Shown here: piece by piece, positions 18,347-28,217 of the stretch
Layout: the number at the start of each line of letters is the position of its first letter
How positions within the stretch are numbered: the stretch's first letter is position 1
From: Peribacillus asahii
Lineage (GTDB): Bacteria; Bacillota; Bacilli; Bacillales; DSM-1321
DNA length: 64,000 nt
Direction of reading: 5' to 3'
Assembly (NCBI RefSeq): GCF_003570725.1
Contig: NZ_QWVS01000013.1
Coordinates: 40,001-104,000 of the forward strand
Notes under the pieces: generated by a model
Seen by the model: the letters and a program-made list of their open reading frames with translations, nothing else
Database searches by the model: none
Told to the model about the DNA's origin: nothing
Translations under genes and position numbers: made by a program

Positions 18347-19105
18347 TTACCATCCTCTACCTGCTCCGCCGCCGCCAGAGGAACCGCCGCCACCCCCGCG
18401 TGAACCGCCGTCCCCGCCGCCTTTTCCACCTCCACGGGATAAAATGGACAGGATAATTGAAGTAAGCGTTCCTCCAAAAAACTTAAAATCAATAAACACA
18501 GCAGCTACAATAAAAAGAATGATTAACCACGTGGGTATTCCTATCCCTTCTTCTTCTTCAGTTGCTTGCTTCTCTGTAGTTTGTTGACCACCTGCTGCTC
18601 CATATTCAGTCGCCACTTCTTGCGCCAACACTTCATATGTTTCAATCACAGCTTTGTTTGGCTCATTATCTTTCAAATAGGGAATCGCATGTTCATCCAA
18701 AATCCTTCCTATCTTTCCATCTGGAAGTCGACCTTCTAACCCATATCCCACTTCAATTTGAACTTTGCGATCCTCCATAGCAAGAACGAGTAAAATGCCA
18801 TTGTCCTCCACTTCACTACCAATTCCATATTGCCTGAAAGCTTCATTCGCATATTCTGCAATCGGTGTGCCTTCAATTGTTTCAACAGTAAGAACAGACA
18901 CTTGTGCCGTTGTTTGATTTTCAAGACTGCGCCCTATACTTTTTAATTGATTTTCTTCATTTTCTGTTAAAATATCAGCAAAATCTTGTACGTAAATGTC
19001 ACCAACTGGATTTGGAATATCAATATCCTTTGCAAATACTTGACCTGCTAAAACAAAAGAAGCGAGTAACACCAAAAGAAAATGCGAAACCCGCTTTCTG
19101 ATCAT
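18347..19105 (-). CDS. TPM-domain membrane protein with Gly-rich tail (YgcG-like)
   Basis: A 252-residue exported protein. It has an N-terminal signal peptide (about 1-25), a TPM domain (about 30-165, with [14 protein letters not shown] and [20 protein letters not shown]), a low-complexity acidic linker, a transmembrane helix (about 193-215) and a Gly-Ser-Arg-rich tail of about 30 residues ending in W. Such proteins always travel with LemA, as here, and are linked to envelope stress; the biochemical role is not settled. Its start overlaps the lemA stop by four bases (ATGA), so the pair is translationally coupled. Confidence 0.9.
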   Translation of the reverse strand: MIRKRVSHFLLVLLASFVLAGQVFAKDIDIPNPVGDIYVQDFADILTENEENQLKSIGRSLENQTTAQVSVLTVETIEGTPIAEYANEAFRQYGIGSEVEDNGILLVLAMEDRKVQIEVGYGLEGRLPDGKIGRILDEHAIPYLKDNEPNKAVIETYEVLAQEVATEYGAAGGQQTTEKQATEEEEGIGIPTWLIILFIVAAVFIDFKFFGGTLTSIILSILSRGGGKGGGDGGSRGGGGGSSGGGGAGRGW

Positions 19106-19683
19106 TGACCATTGCCTCCAAAGTCGACATTAGGAGCTTTAGTTGCATTAGGGTCCGCTTTAAAATATTCTTTTTCATCAAATCCAGTTATGCTTGCTAC
19201 AATTGCTCCTGGCATTCTTTTTACCTTTTTGTTATAAACTGCAACTTGTTCATTGTAATCTTTGCGAGCTACAGCAATTCGATTTTCTGTGCCTGCAAGT
19301 TCATCCATTAATTGAGTAAACTGCTGATCGGCTTTTAAATTAGGATAGTTCTCAACAACTACGAGCAAGCGACTTAACGCACCTGATAATTGTTCATTAG
19401 CTGTTGCTTGTTCTGCAGGAGTTTTTGCCCCAGCTAATTCGGCCCGTGCATCTGAGACTGATGCAATCACTTCTTTTTCATGTGAAGCATATCCCTTTAC
19501 TGTATTCACAAGATTTGGTATTAAATCAAGTCTTCGTTGCAGTTGATTTTCAATTTGTGCATAGGACTGATTCACATCCTCCTCCTTATTGACAAAGCCA
19601 TTATAGCTACTCATCAACATGATGACAAAAACGACTATAACTGCGAGAATGGCAAGTATTGTACCTAACAACCCTTTTCTCAA
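19102..19683 (-). CDS. lemA: LemA family protein
   Basis: A 193-residue membrane-anchored helical protein. A single N-terminal transmembrane helix (about residues 5-25) is followed by the LemA core with the conserved [23 protein letters not shown] and the [15 protein letters not shown] block. I prefer the TTG at 19683, with GGGAG eight bases upstream; the ATG at 19698 has no ribosome site. It is the first gene of a two-gene operon with the TPM protein. The function is unknown beyond a proposed role at the cell envelope. Confidence 0.92.
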   Translation of the reverse strand: MRKGLLGTILAILAVIVVFVIMLMSSYNGFVNKEEDVNQSYAQIENQLQRRLDLIPNLVNTVKGYASHEKEVIASVSDARAELAGAKTPAEQATANEQLSGALSRLLVVVENYPNLKADQQFTQLMDELAGTENRIAVARKDYNEQVAVYNKKVKRMPGAIVASITGFDEKEYFKADPNATKAPNVDFGGNGQ

Positions 19684-19926
19684 CACAAACACTCCCATCT
19701 ATATAAATTTTTATCTTAATTGTATTTATGTGGATAATGTATAAATAAGTATACAATCTACATTGTTGGTATACAAATGCAATATGAAAGCGAGCTTGGC
19801 TAGAGAAACAAAAAGTTTAAACACTTACATTTACTGATTGCGTATATTCGCTTTACCAAACCCGCTGGAATATATTAATCACTGCAAGGAGGAAAACGTA
19901 CATATTATTCCTCTTATAAACCATAC

Positions 19927-19965
19927 AAAAAAGACAGAGAGCGACTAATGCTCTCCGTCTTTTAC
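19927..19965 (-). terminator. Terminator after the gntP-like gene
   Basis: AAAAGACGGAGAGC and GCTCTCTGTCTTTT pair with one mismatch, flanked by A- and T-runs. It can work in both directions. Confidence 0.85.
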
Positions 19966-19975
19966 TATCATTCAC

Positions 19976-21316
19976 TTAAACTAAGATCACCCATAAAATC
20001 ATACTCACAACAATCGTTACAAGGCCTTGCATTAATGTAGCCATCGTCTGTGCTTTATAAGCATCAGTCACTTTCATTCCACTAAACTGTGTAACCACCC
20101 AGAAGAAGCTATCATTCACATGACTCACTGTCATCGCACCTGCTCCAACAGCCATAACGACTAACGCTAAAGGTACAGCTCCTTCGATTCCGAGCGTCGG
20201 CAGCATTGGTGCAATAAGTGAAGAAGTAATGACAAGTGCTGCAGTTGACGAACCTTGTGCTGTTTTTAGAGCTGCCGCAATAAGGAAAGGAATAAGTAAG
20301 AATAAAGCACCACTAAATGTATCTCCAATATCCCAGCTTTGAATCATTTCCGCAATTCCTGTGTTTTTAATAACTGTACCAAAAGCACCGCCAGCTCCTG
20401 TAATTAATAGAATTGGAGCTGCGTCTAACAACGCTTCACCAATCCAATTTGTTAATGTTTCTTCATCATATTTTGGCAATAATGCAAGTGCTGTAACTAC
20501 ACCAGCAAGTAGCGCAATAACAGGTTGGCCTAAGAAATTAAGAAAAGCTGCTGTATTTCCTTCCATCCCGATAACGGATACGATAGATCCTACTCCAATT
20601 AATACGATTGGCAGCACAATTGGTAAAAATGCTTGAAAAGTAGATGGCATTTTTCCAAATGACCGAACGATTTCCTCGTAATCTAGTTCTTCCCCATCAT
20701 CTTCGACTTCGATTTTACTAGCTACTTTTGTTGCCCATAAATACCCAACAACAACTGCAGGAATGGCTGTAATTAGCCCAATTAAAATAATAGTACCTAA
20801 GAAACCATCTGCACCAATATTTCCAGCCGCCGCAATCGGACCCGGTGTTGGCGGTACAAGAGTATGAGTTGCATATAACCCCGTTGCAAGTGCCACAGAC
20901 ATCGAAGCAAGAGCCACTTTCGCCCGCTTAGCCAATGCTTTGCGCAAGCTGTTCAAAATAACAAAACCAGAATCACAAAAAACAGGGATTGAAACAAGAT
21001 AACCGATTAAACTCATTGCAAGCTGCGGTCTTTTCGGCCCAACAATACGTAAAACGACTTCAGCCATGCGCAGCGCCGCTCCAGCCTTTTCCAAAATGGT
21101 CCCGATAATTGTTCCAAATACAATTACAAGACCAATACCGCCCATTAATCCACCAAAACCGCTATTTATATTTTCTACGATTTTAGCAAGAGGCATGCCA
21201 GAAGCAAATCCAACAAATAATGTACCTAATAATAACGATAAAAACGGATGTACTTTAAACTTAGTAGTAGCAACAACGATTAATAAAACGCCAATAACTA
21301 AGACAACAAATAACAT
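19976..21316 (-). CDS. GntP-family permease (probable glycerate/gluconate:H+ symporter)
   Basis: A 446-residue polytopic membrane protein with about 12-14 hydrophobic segments. Family motifs include CDSGFVILNSLRKALAKR (about 113-130), ATHTLVPPTPGPIAAAGN (about 148-165) and the C-terminal HVNDSFFWVV. GntP members import gluconate or related sugar acids with protons. Twelve bases separate it from the glycerate kinase gene, so glycerate is the likelier substrate here. The divergent CdaR-type regulator probably controls both. The start has GAGGGG upstream. Confidence 0.9.
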   Translation of the reverse strand: MLFVVLVIGVLLIVVATTKFKVHPFLSLLLGTLFVGFASGMPLAKIVENINSGFGGLMGGIGLVIVFGTIIGTILEKAGAALRMAEVVLRIVGPKRPQLAMSLIGYLVSIPVFCDSGFVILNSLRKALAKRAKVALASMSVALATGLYATHTLVPPTPGPIAAAGNIGADGFLGTIILIGLITAIPAVVVGYLWATKVASKIEVEDDGEELDYEEIVRSFGKMPSTFQAFLPIVLPIVLIGVGSIVSVIGMEGNTAAFLNFLGQPVIALLAGVVTALALLPKYDEETLTNWIGEALLDAAPILLITGAGGAFGTVIKNTGIAEMIQSWDIGDTFSGALFLLIPFLIAAALKTAQGSSTAALVITSSLIAPMLPTLGIEGAVPLALVVMAVGAGAMTVSHVNDSFFWVVTQFSGMKVTDAYKAQTMATLMQGLVTIVVSMILWVILV

Positions 21317-21328
21317 GCTTTTCCCCTC

Positions 21329-22468
21329 CTATTTCTTCAATGATGCTAAGTATGTACGCATAACTTGCTCTGCTGTATCTTCCAGCAATGCTGCTCCTCC
21401 TATAATCGCTTCTTGCAACGTCATAGGAGCGTTTACAATACTATGAACGCTCGTAATGCCATGTTCATATAATACGTCAATGTCTTTACCAACCGAACCA
21501 GCAAGAGCAAACACAGGAATTCCCTTTTTCTTTGCTTCCTCTGCAACACCCATCGGAGTTTTTCCAGAAGCTGTTTGAAAATCTATTTGCCCTTCCCCCG
21601 TAAAAGCACATTCCGCATTCGTTAATTTGTCGGCTAACCCTGTATATTCAATAACGATATCGATTCCTCTTTTTGTTTCAGAAGGAAAAAAAGCTTGGAA
21701 AGCTCCACCAATGCCGCCCGCTGCACCAGCACCTGGTTTATCATGTAAGCGAATGCCTGTTTTCTTTTCTACTAAATCTGCCCAATGTGATAAATTCCGG
21801 TCTAGCATTTCTACCATTTGAGGCGTGGCCCCTTTTTGCGGCCCAAATACATATGAGGCTCCATCCTTACCAATCAATGGGTTTTGTACATCTGATGCAA
21901 TTAAAAATTCACAATTGGTAATACGAGAGTCAAAATCTTGATCATCAATCTGAACGATACGTGAAAGCTCTCCTCCACCATAGCCAACGGATTTTCCATC
22001 CGAATCCAACAACTGCATACCTAACGCTTGCAACATGCCGATACCACCATCATTGGTAGCGCTTCCACCAATTGCTAAGATAAATTTTCGACATCCGTCA
22101 TCTAATGCTTTTTTGATTAATTGTCCTGTACCAAATGTTGTAGTTAACACTGGATTCCGCTTAGTAGTCTCGATGAGACATAAACCGGAAGCACTAGCCA
22201 TTTCAATGACACATGTTTGTCCATCTCCTAGAATTCCATAGGCTGCCGGAACGGAATCAAGCAGAGGTCCTTTCACAGACACGTCAACCATTCGCCCATT
22301 AGTAGCAGCTACTAAACTATCCATCGTTCCTTCTCCGCCATCAGCAACAGGTACTAGAATGGTCTCTATATCCTGTGAGACCTTCTTTACCCCTCTTTCA
22401 ATTGCCTGTGCGGCTTCTACTGCCGTCAAACTCCCTTTGAATGAGTCGGGCGCAATAACAATTTTCAT
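21329..22468 (-). CDS. glxK: Glycerate kinase
   Basis: A 379-residue kinase of the GarK/GlxK family that phosphorylates D-glycerate, typically to 2-phosphoglycerate, feeding lower glycolysis. MKIVIAPDSFKGSLTA at the N-terminus, GGSATNDGGIGMLQALG (about 132-148) and the GAGAAGGIGGA loop (about 250) are diagnostic. The ATG at 22468 has AAGGTGG upstream; the GTG twelve bases earlier overlaps that site and is unlikely. It is the first gene of an operon with the GntP permease and is divergent from the CdaR-type regulator. Confidence 0.93.
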   Translation of the reverse strand: MKIVIAPDSFKGSLTAVEAAQAIERGVKKVSQDIETILVPVADGGEGTMDSLVAATNGRMVDVSVKGPLLDSVPAAYGILGDGQTCVIEMASASGLCLIETTKRNPVLTTTFGTGQLIKKALDDGCRKFILAIGGSATNDGGIGMLQALGMQLLDSDGKSVGYGGGELSRIVQIDDQDFDSRITNCEFLIASDVQNPLIGKDGASYVFGPQKGATPQMVEMLDRNLSHWADLVEKKTGIRLHDKPGAGAAGGIGGAFQAFFPSETKRGIDIVIEYTGLADKLTNAECAFTGEGQIDFQTASGKTPMGVAEEAKKKGIPVFALAGSVGKDIDVLYEHGITSVHSIVNAPMTLQEAIIGGAALLEDTAEQVMRTYLASLKK

Positions 22469-22576
22469 ATTATGTACCACCTTACTAAATTCTTAATCTT
22501 CAATAGATTAAACAATATTTTATGATTCTTATATAAAACTGTATAAAAATAAGCATTTTGTTATATAACAATTCTC

Positions 22577-22687
22577 TTGTTTATTATTATAATATTCATA
22601 ATTATTTTATTCATCGTGCTTCATAAACAAAAAATGGTATGACTTTTCGAACTTTTTTGTCTATAATAAACAAAAATTATAAACAAA
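22577..22687. repeat. ATAAACAAA repeats in the glxK/cdaR divergent promoter
   Basis: ATAAACAAA occurs at 22623-22631, 22666-22674 and 22679-22687. An inverted TTGTTTAT lies at 22577-22584. Clustered copies of one 8-9 base motif between divergent regulator and target genes suggest operator sites for the CdaR-like protein. AT-rich background weakens the case. Confidence 0.4.
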
Positions 22688-22701
22688 CAAGGATGACCTA
22701 C

Positions 22702-23796
22702 ATGTTAACACAAGAAATAGCAAAAGAAATTGTTGCTCAAACAATGATACGATTAAATAGAAATATCAATATAATGGATGAACAAGGAACCATTATTGCC
22801 TCTGGAAATGTAAAGCGAATTAATCAAGCTCATTTTGGAGCTAAAGAAGTCCTTCGAACGGGTAAACCTCTCATTATTTCGAAAGATGATTCACAGCAAT
22901 GGGATGGAGCTCTTCCAGGCATTAATCTCCCTATTCAATTCCAAAACAACATTATCGGTGTCATCGGAATTACCGGAAACCCAGAAGAGATTATGGAGTT
23001 TGGAGAGTTAGTCAAAATGATTACCGAAATGATGATTCAACAATCTTTCCTCACCGAACAGATTGAATGGAAACAACGATTAATTGAATTAGTATTCGAG
23101 GACTTACTTACAGATTCATCACAACCTGAATTGATTAAGCAAAGACTGAATCTAATTGGAGTAACATTAGAAGCACCCTATCAAGTAGGTATAATAGAAT
23201 TAGGATCCCATCATTTAAAAAAGAATGAGCTGCTTCAAATATTTAGAGATTCTTTCAATAAACAACAAACGCTCATCGGTTTTCTAAACGTTAATCGTTT
23301 ATTTATTCTTACCTCCCATCTCCCTGAGGAGCGGTTAAAACAAAAAATGCTAAACGTTATAAGCGTCTTAAAGGCGAAAAGTATATCACTGCGGGCCGGA
23401 ACAGGCTCTACCGTATTTGTCGAGGCTCATATTCGTCACTCCTTTGAAGAAGCTTTAAGCGCTTTAAAATTCGGTAATCTCGAACAAGCTTTTATTACCT
23501 ATAACGAAATTGAAACGAAAGCCCTTTTAGATCAACTAGACGAAAGAGCTAAACAGCAATTTTCTAAAAGGATTTTAAGCAATCTGTCAGACAAACTAAT
23601 TGATACGTTAGAACATTTTTTTGCTTGCAACCTAAATATAGGAGAATGCGCAAAGAGAATGTACATTCACCGTAATTCTCTTATCTATAGAATTAAAAAA
23701 GTAAAAGAAAAAACTGGATACGATCCACAAAACATACATGATGCTATGACATTGCAGCTTGCGATTTGGATTTTACAGATGCTGCCTAAGGAATAA
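22702..23796 (+). CDS. cdaR: CdaR-family sugar-acid-responsive regulator
   Basis: A 364-residue regulator. The N-terminal putative sugar-acid-binding domain (about 1-135) opens with LTQEIAKEIVAQTMIRLNRNINIMD, as in the CdaR/SdaR family. A middle GGDEF-like domain and a C-terminal PucR-type helix-turn-helix (NIGECAKRMYIHRNSLIYRIKKVKEKTGYDP) follow. E. coli CdaR activates glucarate, galactarate and glycerate genes; here the divergent glycerate kinase and GntP permease are the obvious targets. I chose the ATG at 22702 because AAGGATGA precedes it and the repeated upstream motif would otherwise lie in the coding region. Confidence 0.92.
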   Translation: MLTQEIAKEIVAQTMIRLNRNINIMDEQGTIIASGNVKRINQAHFGAKEVLRTGKPLIISKDDSQQWDGALPGINLPIQFQNNIIGVIGITGNPEEIMEFGELVKMITEMMIQQSFLTEQIEWKQRLIELVFEDLLTDSSQPELIKQRLNLIGVTLEAPYQVGIIELGSHHLKKNELLQIFRDSFNKQQTLIGFLNVNRLFILTSHLPEERLKQKMLNVISVLKAKSISLRAGTGSTVFVEAHIRHSFEEALSALKFGNLEQAFITYNEIETKALLDQLDERAKQQFSKRILSNLSDKLIDTLEHFFACNLNIGECAKRMYIHRNSLIYRIKKVKEKTGYDPQNIHDAMTLQLAIWILQMLPKE

Positions 23797-23850
23797 GTCA
23801 ATTAAAATACTTATCTACAATTCAAGAACTTTATAATTTTCTAAACGATC

Positions 23851-23896
23851 AAAAAGGAGTAGTTAGCTCTCTAAGTGAACTAACTACTCCTTTTTT
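23851..23896. terminator. Bidirectional terminator between cdaR and the ars operon
   Basis: AAAAAGGAGTAGTTAG pairs perfectly with CTAACTACTCCTTTTT. T-runs exist on both strands, serving both converging units. Confidence 0.93.
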
Positions 23897-23907
23897 ATTT
23901 CTTGCCT

Positions 23908-24183
23908 TTAGCAACAGCTACTAGCACCTAATAAAACTAATCCTGCACCCTCTTCATTTACTTCTTTATCTAATGTTAATTCATCCGTTCCTGCAATTTG
24001 TGAATCGAACGCTACTTTAATTCCGTTGATTATTTCAATTGTATCTGTTTCTATTGGTGCATCTAAAGAAATCGCAAATTGCGGCCCGCAACAGCCAGCA
24101 ACAGAGGTTAGCCGAATTCCTTCTGCACCCTTTTCATTTAAAAAATTTTCTAACAAGTGTTTAGCTCCATCTGTAATTTTCAT
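23908..24183 (-). CDS. HesB/IscA-like small protein of the ars operon
   Basis: A 91-residue protein of the HesB-like fold. AGCCGPQFAISLD near residues 29-41 and a C-terminal SSCC provide four cysteines, placed roughly as in A-type Fe-S carriers but with paired CC motifs. It is the last gene of the arsenic operon, 40 bases after arsA. HesB-like proteins are seen in other ars clusters; whether this one handles Fe-S or a trivalent metalloid is not established. The ribosome site is AAGGAGGAG. Confidence 0.78.
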   Translation of the reverse strand: MKITDGAKHLLENFLNEKGAEGIRLTSVAGCCGPQFAISLDAPIETDTIEIINGIKVAFDSQIAGTDELTLDKEVNEEGAGLVLLGASSCC

Positions 24184-24223
24184 TTATGTCTCCTCCTTAA
24201 ATGAACTATCAAATTGTTATTCC

Positions 24224-25993
24224 CTACTTAATATAATCTTTTAGCTTGTCATATCCAACTTTTTCTTCATATAGCCAAGGAATAATTGCACACTTCTCTG
24301 CCTTATTATCCTTTACTTCTTGAATCCATTCCTTTTCTGCCATTGCTTTACCTTTTAAAATATGATCGTTCGTATTAGTGGCAGATAAACTTTGGTTAAT
24401 GACCCACCACTGCGGATTAATACTAGCCCGTCTTAGATCGTCCTGTAATCTAGATGCCTCTAAAACAGGTGTTGCTTCCGCAAGTGTGACAATAGCTACT
24501 GCTGTTTCTTTTGGATTTCGAATTTGAGGCAGTAATTTTTTTGCACTTTCTGGTACGTTACCTGTTGACCGTTCAATTTCTTTACTATAGGATTCGGATG
24601 CATCTAATAATAGTAATGTATGTCCTGTCGGTGCTGTATCAATGACGACAATTTCATTTTCAGATTTAGCCACTACTTCAGCAAAAGCCTGAAAAACGGC
24701 AATTTCTTCTGTACATGGTGATTCTAAATCCTCTTTTAAGTAAGCGAAACCAGCTTCATCTAGGTTTTCACTTGATTTAGCTAGGACTTCAGCTTTATAT
24801 TTTTCGACTTCTACTTTTGGATTAATGCTGCTAATCGTTAAATTTTGATTTAGATGATCACTTTGGAATTGATAGTCTAGGTGGGCAGCAGGATCCGTTG
24901 TTGTTAAATGGACACGATGTCCTTTTTCAACTAGACCCACTGCAATAGCAGAGGCAACAGTTGTTTTTCCTACACCACCTTTTCCCATTGTGAAAATCAA
25001 CTTTGTTTGGTTACCTGAAAAATCATTAATAACCTCTTTTAAGCCTGGAAGATTCATTGATTGATTTTCCATATATACATCAGTTGTTGGAACTTCATCG
25101 TATAGTTTAAACAGATTTCGCAGATTTTCCACACCTGTTAAAGAATAAGAAACATACGGTAACGAGTACATGGTCGTCTCTTTTAGAGTCTCAGGTATTT
25201 GCTTTAATGCATCTCGTTGTCTATGATAAAAAGCCGATGATACTTCATCCTCTTCATTGTAATGTTGAAGAAGACCATTTATAATGAGCATTTGATTTTT
25301 GATTCCAATCTCTTTAAGCTCCTTTGAAGCACGATCTGCTTCCAAAATGGCTGAAACATCTGGTCGTGTTACGAGTATTAAAGTCGTTTTAGTTAAATCA
25401 GAAAGAGCAGCTACCGCGCTTGAATAAAGCTCTTTTTTATCCACTAACCCAGATAAAGGACCTAAACATGATGCACCATGCGTACTTTCCTCTAAAAACC
25501 CATTCCAAGCCATTGGAAGCTGTAAAAGTCGTAATGTATGCCCTGTTGGGGCAGTATCAAAGATAATATGGTCGTAAAGATTTCCGATTTCCCTATTTGT
25601 AAGAAAACCTGTAAATTCATCAAATGCAGCAATCTCGACTGTACACGCACCTGACAATTGCTCTTCCATTGTAGCAACTACTACTTCTGGAAATATATCT
25701 CGATATGGACCAATAACACTCTCCCGATAGGCTTTTGCTGATGCTTCAGGATCTATATTACTCACATATAAATTGGCAACCGTCGGAACTGCTCTCGGTA
25801 TGCTAGTTAACTCGATGCCAAATACATCTTGTAGATTGGAGGCAGGATCTGTACTAATTAACAGCACCTTTTTTCCACTGTCGGCTAATGCGACTGCTGT
25901 TGCACAGGCTGTTGATGTTTTTCCTACGCCACCTTTTCCTGTTAAAAATAAAAATTGCGTCTGAACGTGATTTGGACTGAATGATGGATACAT
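24224..25993 (-). CDS. arsA: Arsenite-stimulated ATPase ArsA
   Basis: A 589-residue ATPase with two homologous halves, each with a deviant Walker A: GKGGVGKT at 19-26 and 337-344. DTAPTGHTLRLLQLP and DTAPTGHTLLLLDA are the signal-transduction (DTAP) motifs. The metalloid-binding cysteines are present: SGACTVE (C117), GASCLGP (C176) and SPCTEE in the second half. ArsA accepts As(III)/Sb(III) from ArsD and energises the ArsB pump on the membrane. It is 23 bases after arsD, so co-transcribed. Complete with no lesion. Confidence 0.96.
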   Translation of the reverse strand: MYPSFSPNHVQTQFLFLTGKGGVGKTSTACATAVALADSGKKVLLISTDPASNLQDVFGIELTSIPRAVPTVANLYVSNIDPEASAKAYRESVIGPYRDIFPEVVVATMEEQLSGACTVEIAAFDEFTGFLTNREIGNLYDHIIFDTAPTGHTLRLLQLPMAWNGFLEESTHGASCLGPLSGLVDKKELYSSAVAALSDLTKTTLILVTRPDVSAILEADRASKELKEIGIKNQMLIINGLLQHYNEEDEVSSAFYHRQRDALKQIPETLKETTMYSLPYVSYSLTGVENLRNLFKLYDEVPTTDVYMENQSMNLPGLKEVINDFSGNQTKLIFTMGKGGVGKTTVASAIAVGLVEKGHRVHLTTTDPAAHLDYQFQSDHLNQNLTISSINPKVEVEKYKAEVLAKSSENLDEAGFAYLKEDLESPCTEEIAVFQAFAEVVAKSENEIVVIDTAPTGHTLLLLDASESYSKEIERSTGNVPESAKKLLPQIRNPKETAVAIVTLAEATPVLEASRLQDDLRRASINPQWWVINQSLSATNTNDHILKGKAMAEKEWIQEVKDNKAEKCAIIPWLYEEKVGYDKLKDYIK

Positions 25994-26016
25994 GCCTCTT
26001 CCTTCTTTCCAAATAT

Positions 26017-26379
26017 TTATAGTTGATTTAAATTGATAGAAAGTCCAGATTTTGGTTTTTCATTTAACTCTTCAGCTTTTACTTCAAACCATTCTGCAAA
26101 TTCTTCATTGGCTGGGTAACTTCCTACTTTGACAACTTGGTCATTAACTAAAACAACGGGTAAGGCATCGGGACCTTTTTCCATAAGAATACGATGTATT
26201 TCCTTGTTTTTTGCAAATTTATCAGGGTCATTTGTTAATTGGTATCGTGTAATATTAAAGCCTTTTTTCTCTAATGAATAAACAGCAGATGCTACTCTCG
26301 TTAACTCTGGATCCACACTAGGACCGCATACTCCGGTGGAACAACACATTGCAGGATCAAAAATCTCAACTTTATTCAT
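26017..26379 (-). CDS. arsD: Arsenite metallochaperone ArsD
   Basis: A 120-residue chaperone that delivers trivalent arsenic to ArsA and can also act as a weak repressor. The three essential cysteines are at the classical positions C12, C13 and C18 (MCCSTGVCGP). The later vicinal pairs of the plasmid R773 ArsD are missing, as in many chromosomal forms. It is separated from arsC by 93 bases holding a palindrome and a strong hairpin, so a second promoter or mRNA-processing site for arsDA is possible. Confidence 0.95.
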   Translation of the reverse strand: MNKVEIFDPAMCCSTGVCGPSVDPELTRVASAVYSLEKKGFNITRYQLTNDPDKFAKNKEIHRILMEKGPDALPVVLVNDQVVKVGSYPANEEFAEWFEVKAEELNEKPKSGLSINLNQL

Positions 26380-26402
26380 GCTACAACCTCCAATATATTA
26401 TT

Positions 26403-26464
26403 AAATAAGCATTTGCTTATTTTTATCTTTAAGAAATAACCAAGAGAATAAACTCTTGGTTATT
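26403..26464 (-). promoter_or_regulatory. Palindrome and hairpin between arsC and arsD
   Basis: A 12-bp perfect stem (AATAACCAAGAG / CTCTTGGTTATT, 26435-26464) lies just behind arsC. Closer to arsD is the palindrome AAATAAGC-ATTT-GCTTATTT (26403-26422). The hairpin is only a weak terminator because no long T-run follows on the minus strand. Together they may attenuate arsDA or bind ArsD/ArsR. Confidence 0.5.
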
Positions 26465-26472
26465 TGATTGTA

Positions 26473-26892
26473 TTATTCTCCTGTTTCGCTAAAACGTTTA
26501 ATTCTGTCACCAATTTCATCACGAACACGCTGGAAGAACGCCCATTTTTCTTCGTCTGTTCCTTCCGCTTTTGCTGGATCATCAAATCCCCAGTGTTCAC
26601 GTTTAACATGTGGTGGTGTCATTGGACATTTATCAGCTGCGTCTCCGCATAATGTAACGACTAAATCCGCACTATTTAAAATTTCAGGATCAATAATGTC
26701 AGAAGTTTGATTGGAAATATCCATACCCGCTTCCTTCATTACTTTTACCGCATTTGGATTTAATCCATGTGCCTCAATACCTGCACTGCGTACTTCCCAC
26801 TCATCACCTAAATATTTTTTCGCCCATCCTTCTGCCATTTGGCTTCTGCAAGAATTTCCTGTACATAAGAAGTAAATTGTTTTTTTAGACAT
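26473..26892 (-). CDS. arsC: Arsenate reductase, thioredoxin-coupled
   Basis: A 139-residue low-molecular-weight phosphatase-fold reductase that converts arsenate to arsenite. The catalytic P-loop is CTGNSCRS (C10 to C15), and the relay cysteines C82 and C89 occur in [11 protein letters not shown], the same numbering as the S. aureus pI258 enzyme. It therefore depends on thioredoxin. Lies 15 bases after arsB. Confidence 0.97.
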   Translation of the reverse strand: MSKKTIYFLCTGNSCRSQMAEGWAKKYLGDEWEVRSAGIEAHGLNPNAVKVMKEAGMDISNQTSDIIDPEILNSADLVVTLCGDAADKCPMTPPHVKREHWGFDDPAKAEGTDEEKWAFFQRVRDEIGDRIKRFSETGE

Positions 26893-26907
26893 GACGTATT
26901 TCTCCTT

Positions 26908-28203
26908 TTAGTTCATTAATAATGATACGTATAGACCTAATAACGTAATAAATAGAATTGGGATTGTTAACACAATACCTGTTTTAAAATAGGTTCCCCA
27001 TGAGATTTTAACCCCTTTTTGAGATAAAACATGGAGCCACACTAAGGTTGCCAATGATCCAATTGGTGTAATTTTCGGACCTAAGTCAGACCCAATGACA
27101 TTGGCATAAATAAGAGCTTCTCGAATCGTGCCAGAAGTATTGGTCTCGGCAATAGCTAATGCATCAATCATTACGGTCGGCATATTATTCATCAAGGATG
27201 ATAAGAAAGCTGCAATAAAGCCCATTCCTATGGTGGCAACAAATAAACCTTGTTCAGCCGTTGCTTGGATGACACTCGCTAACGAATGAGTGAGCCATGC
27301 ATTCCCTAACCCATATACGACAACGTACATACCAATTGAGAAAAATACGACACTCCACGGTGCTCCTTTAACAACGGCTTTCGTATTAACGACGTTACTT
27401 CTTCTTGCCATCAATAGAAAGAAAACGGCTATTATTCCTGCAACAATGGAAACAGGAATTTTAATGAATTCACTAGCAAAGTAACCAACCAGTAAGATCC
27501 CAAGAACATACCATGAAAGACGAAACATTTTTTGGTCCTTAATCGCATCTACTGGGTTCTTTAATTTAGATAAATCATACGTTTGTGGAATGCTTTTTCT
27601 AAAATAAATCAATAATACCGTGATGGTTGCAATCAATGAAAAAAGATTCGGAATAATCATTCTCGAAGCATATTCTACGAATCCAATGTCAAAGAAATCG
27701 GCAGATACAATGTTAACCAAGTTACTCACGACGAATGGTAATGAAGTGGTATCCGCAATAAACCCACTCGCCATAATAAAGGGAAAGATCATCTTTTCTT
27801 TGAAATTCAAATTACGAACCATTGCTAATACGATTGGTGTCAATATTAAGGCAGCCCCATCATTAGCAAATAGTGCAGCGACAATTGCCCCTAAAATACT
27901 GACATAAATGAACATTTTGATTCCATTGCCTTTAGCCGCCCTTGCCATATGTAATGCAGCCCATTCAAATAACCCAATCTCATCCAATATTAATGAAATG
28001 AGGATAATCGCTACAAACGATAATGTGGCATTCCATGTAATTCCTATTACCTCTACAACATCATTTAATCCAACTACTCCTACTAAGAGAGCTAAGATTG
28101 CTCCACCGCAGGCAGACCAGCCGATGTTCAAACCTTTAGGCTGCCATATGACAAAGATGAGTGTCACTAAAAAAATGACGGATGCTAATATTGCCGTTAT
28201 CAA
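26908..28203 (-). CDS. arsB: Arsenite efflux pump ArsB
   Basis: A polytopic membrane protein of about 431 residues with roughly 12 helices that exports arsenite or antimonite. [12 protein letters not shown] near the N-terminus, FFEWAAL-like and [20 protein letters not shown] (about 116-135) and [13 protein letters not shown] mark the ArsB family rather than ACR3. I favour the TTG at 28203, which follows TGGAGGT at eight bases and aligns with other ArsB starts. The ATG at 28218 overlaps the arsR stop and contains that ribosome site, so it would be untranslated. With ArsA it can form an ATP-driven pump. Confidence 0.95.
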   Translation of the reverse strand: MITAILASVIFLVTLIFVIWQPKGLNIGWSACGGAILALLVGVVGLNDVVEVIGITWNATLSFVAIILISLILDEIGLFEWAALHMARAAKGNGIKMFIYVSILGAIVAALFANDGAALILTPIVLAMVRNLNFKEKMIFPFIMASGFIADTTSLPFVVSNLVNIVSADFFDIGFVEYASRMIIPNLFSLIATITVLLIYFRKSIPQTYDLSKLKNPVDAIKDQKMFRLSWYVLGILLVGYFASEFIKIPVSIVAGIIAVFFLLMARRSNVVNTKAVVKGAPWSVVFFSIGMYVVVYGLGNAWLTHSLASVIQATAEQGLFVATIGMGFIAAFLSSLMNNMPTVMIDALAIAETNTSGTIREALIYANVIGSDLGPKITPIGSLATLVWLHVLSQKGVKISWGTYFKTGIVLTIPILFITLLGLYVSLLMN

Positions 28204-28217
28204 TGTACAAACCTCCA

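Noticed and set aside
22577-22687. A CRISPR array
   Set aside because: The repeat unit is only 8-9 bases, unevenly spaced and in a divergent promoter; no cas gene is present anywhere in the window.
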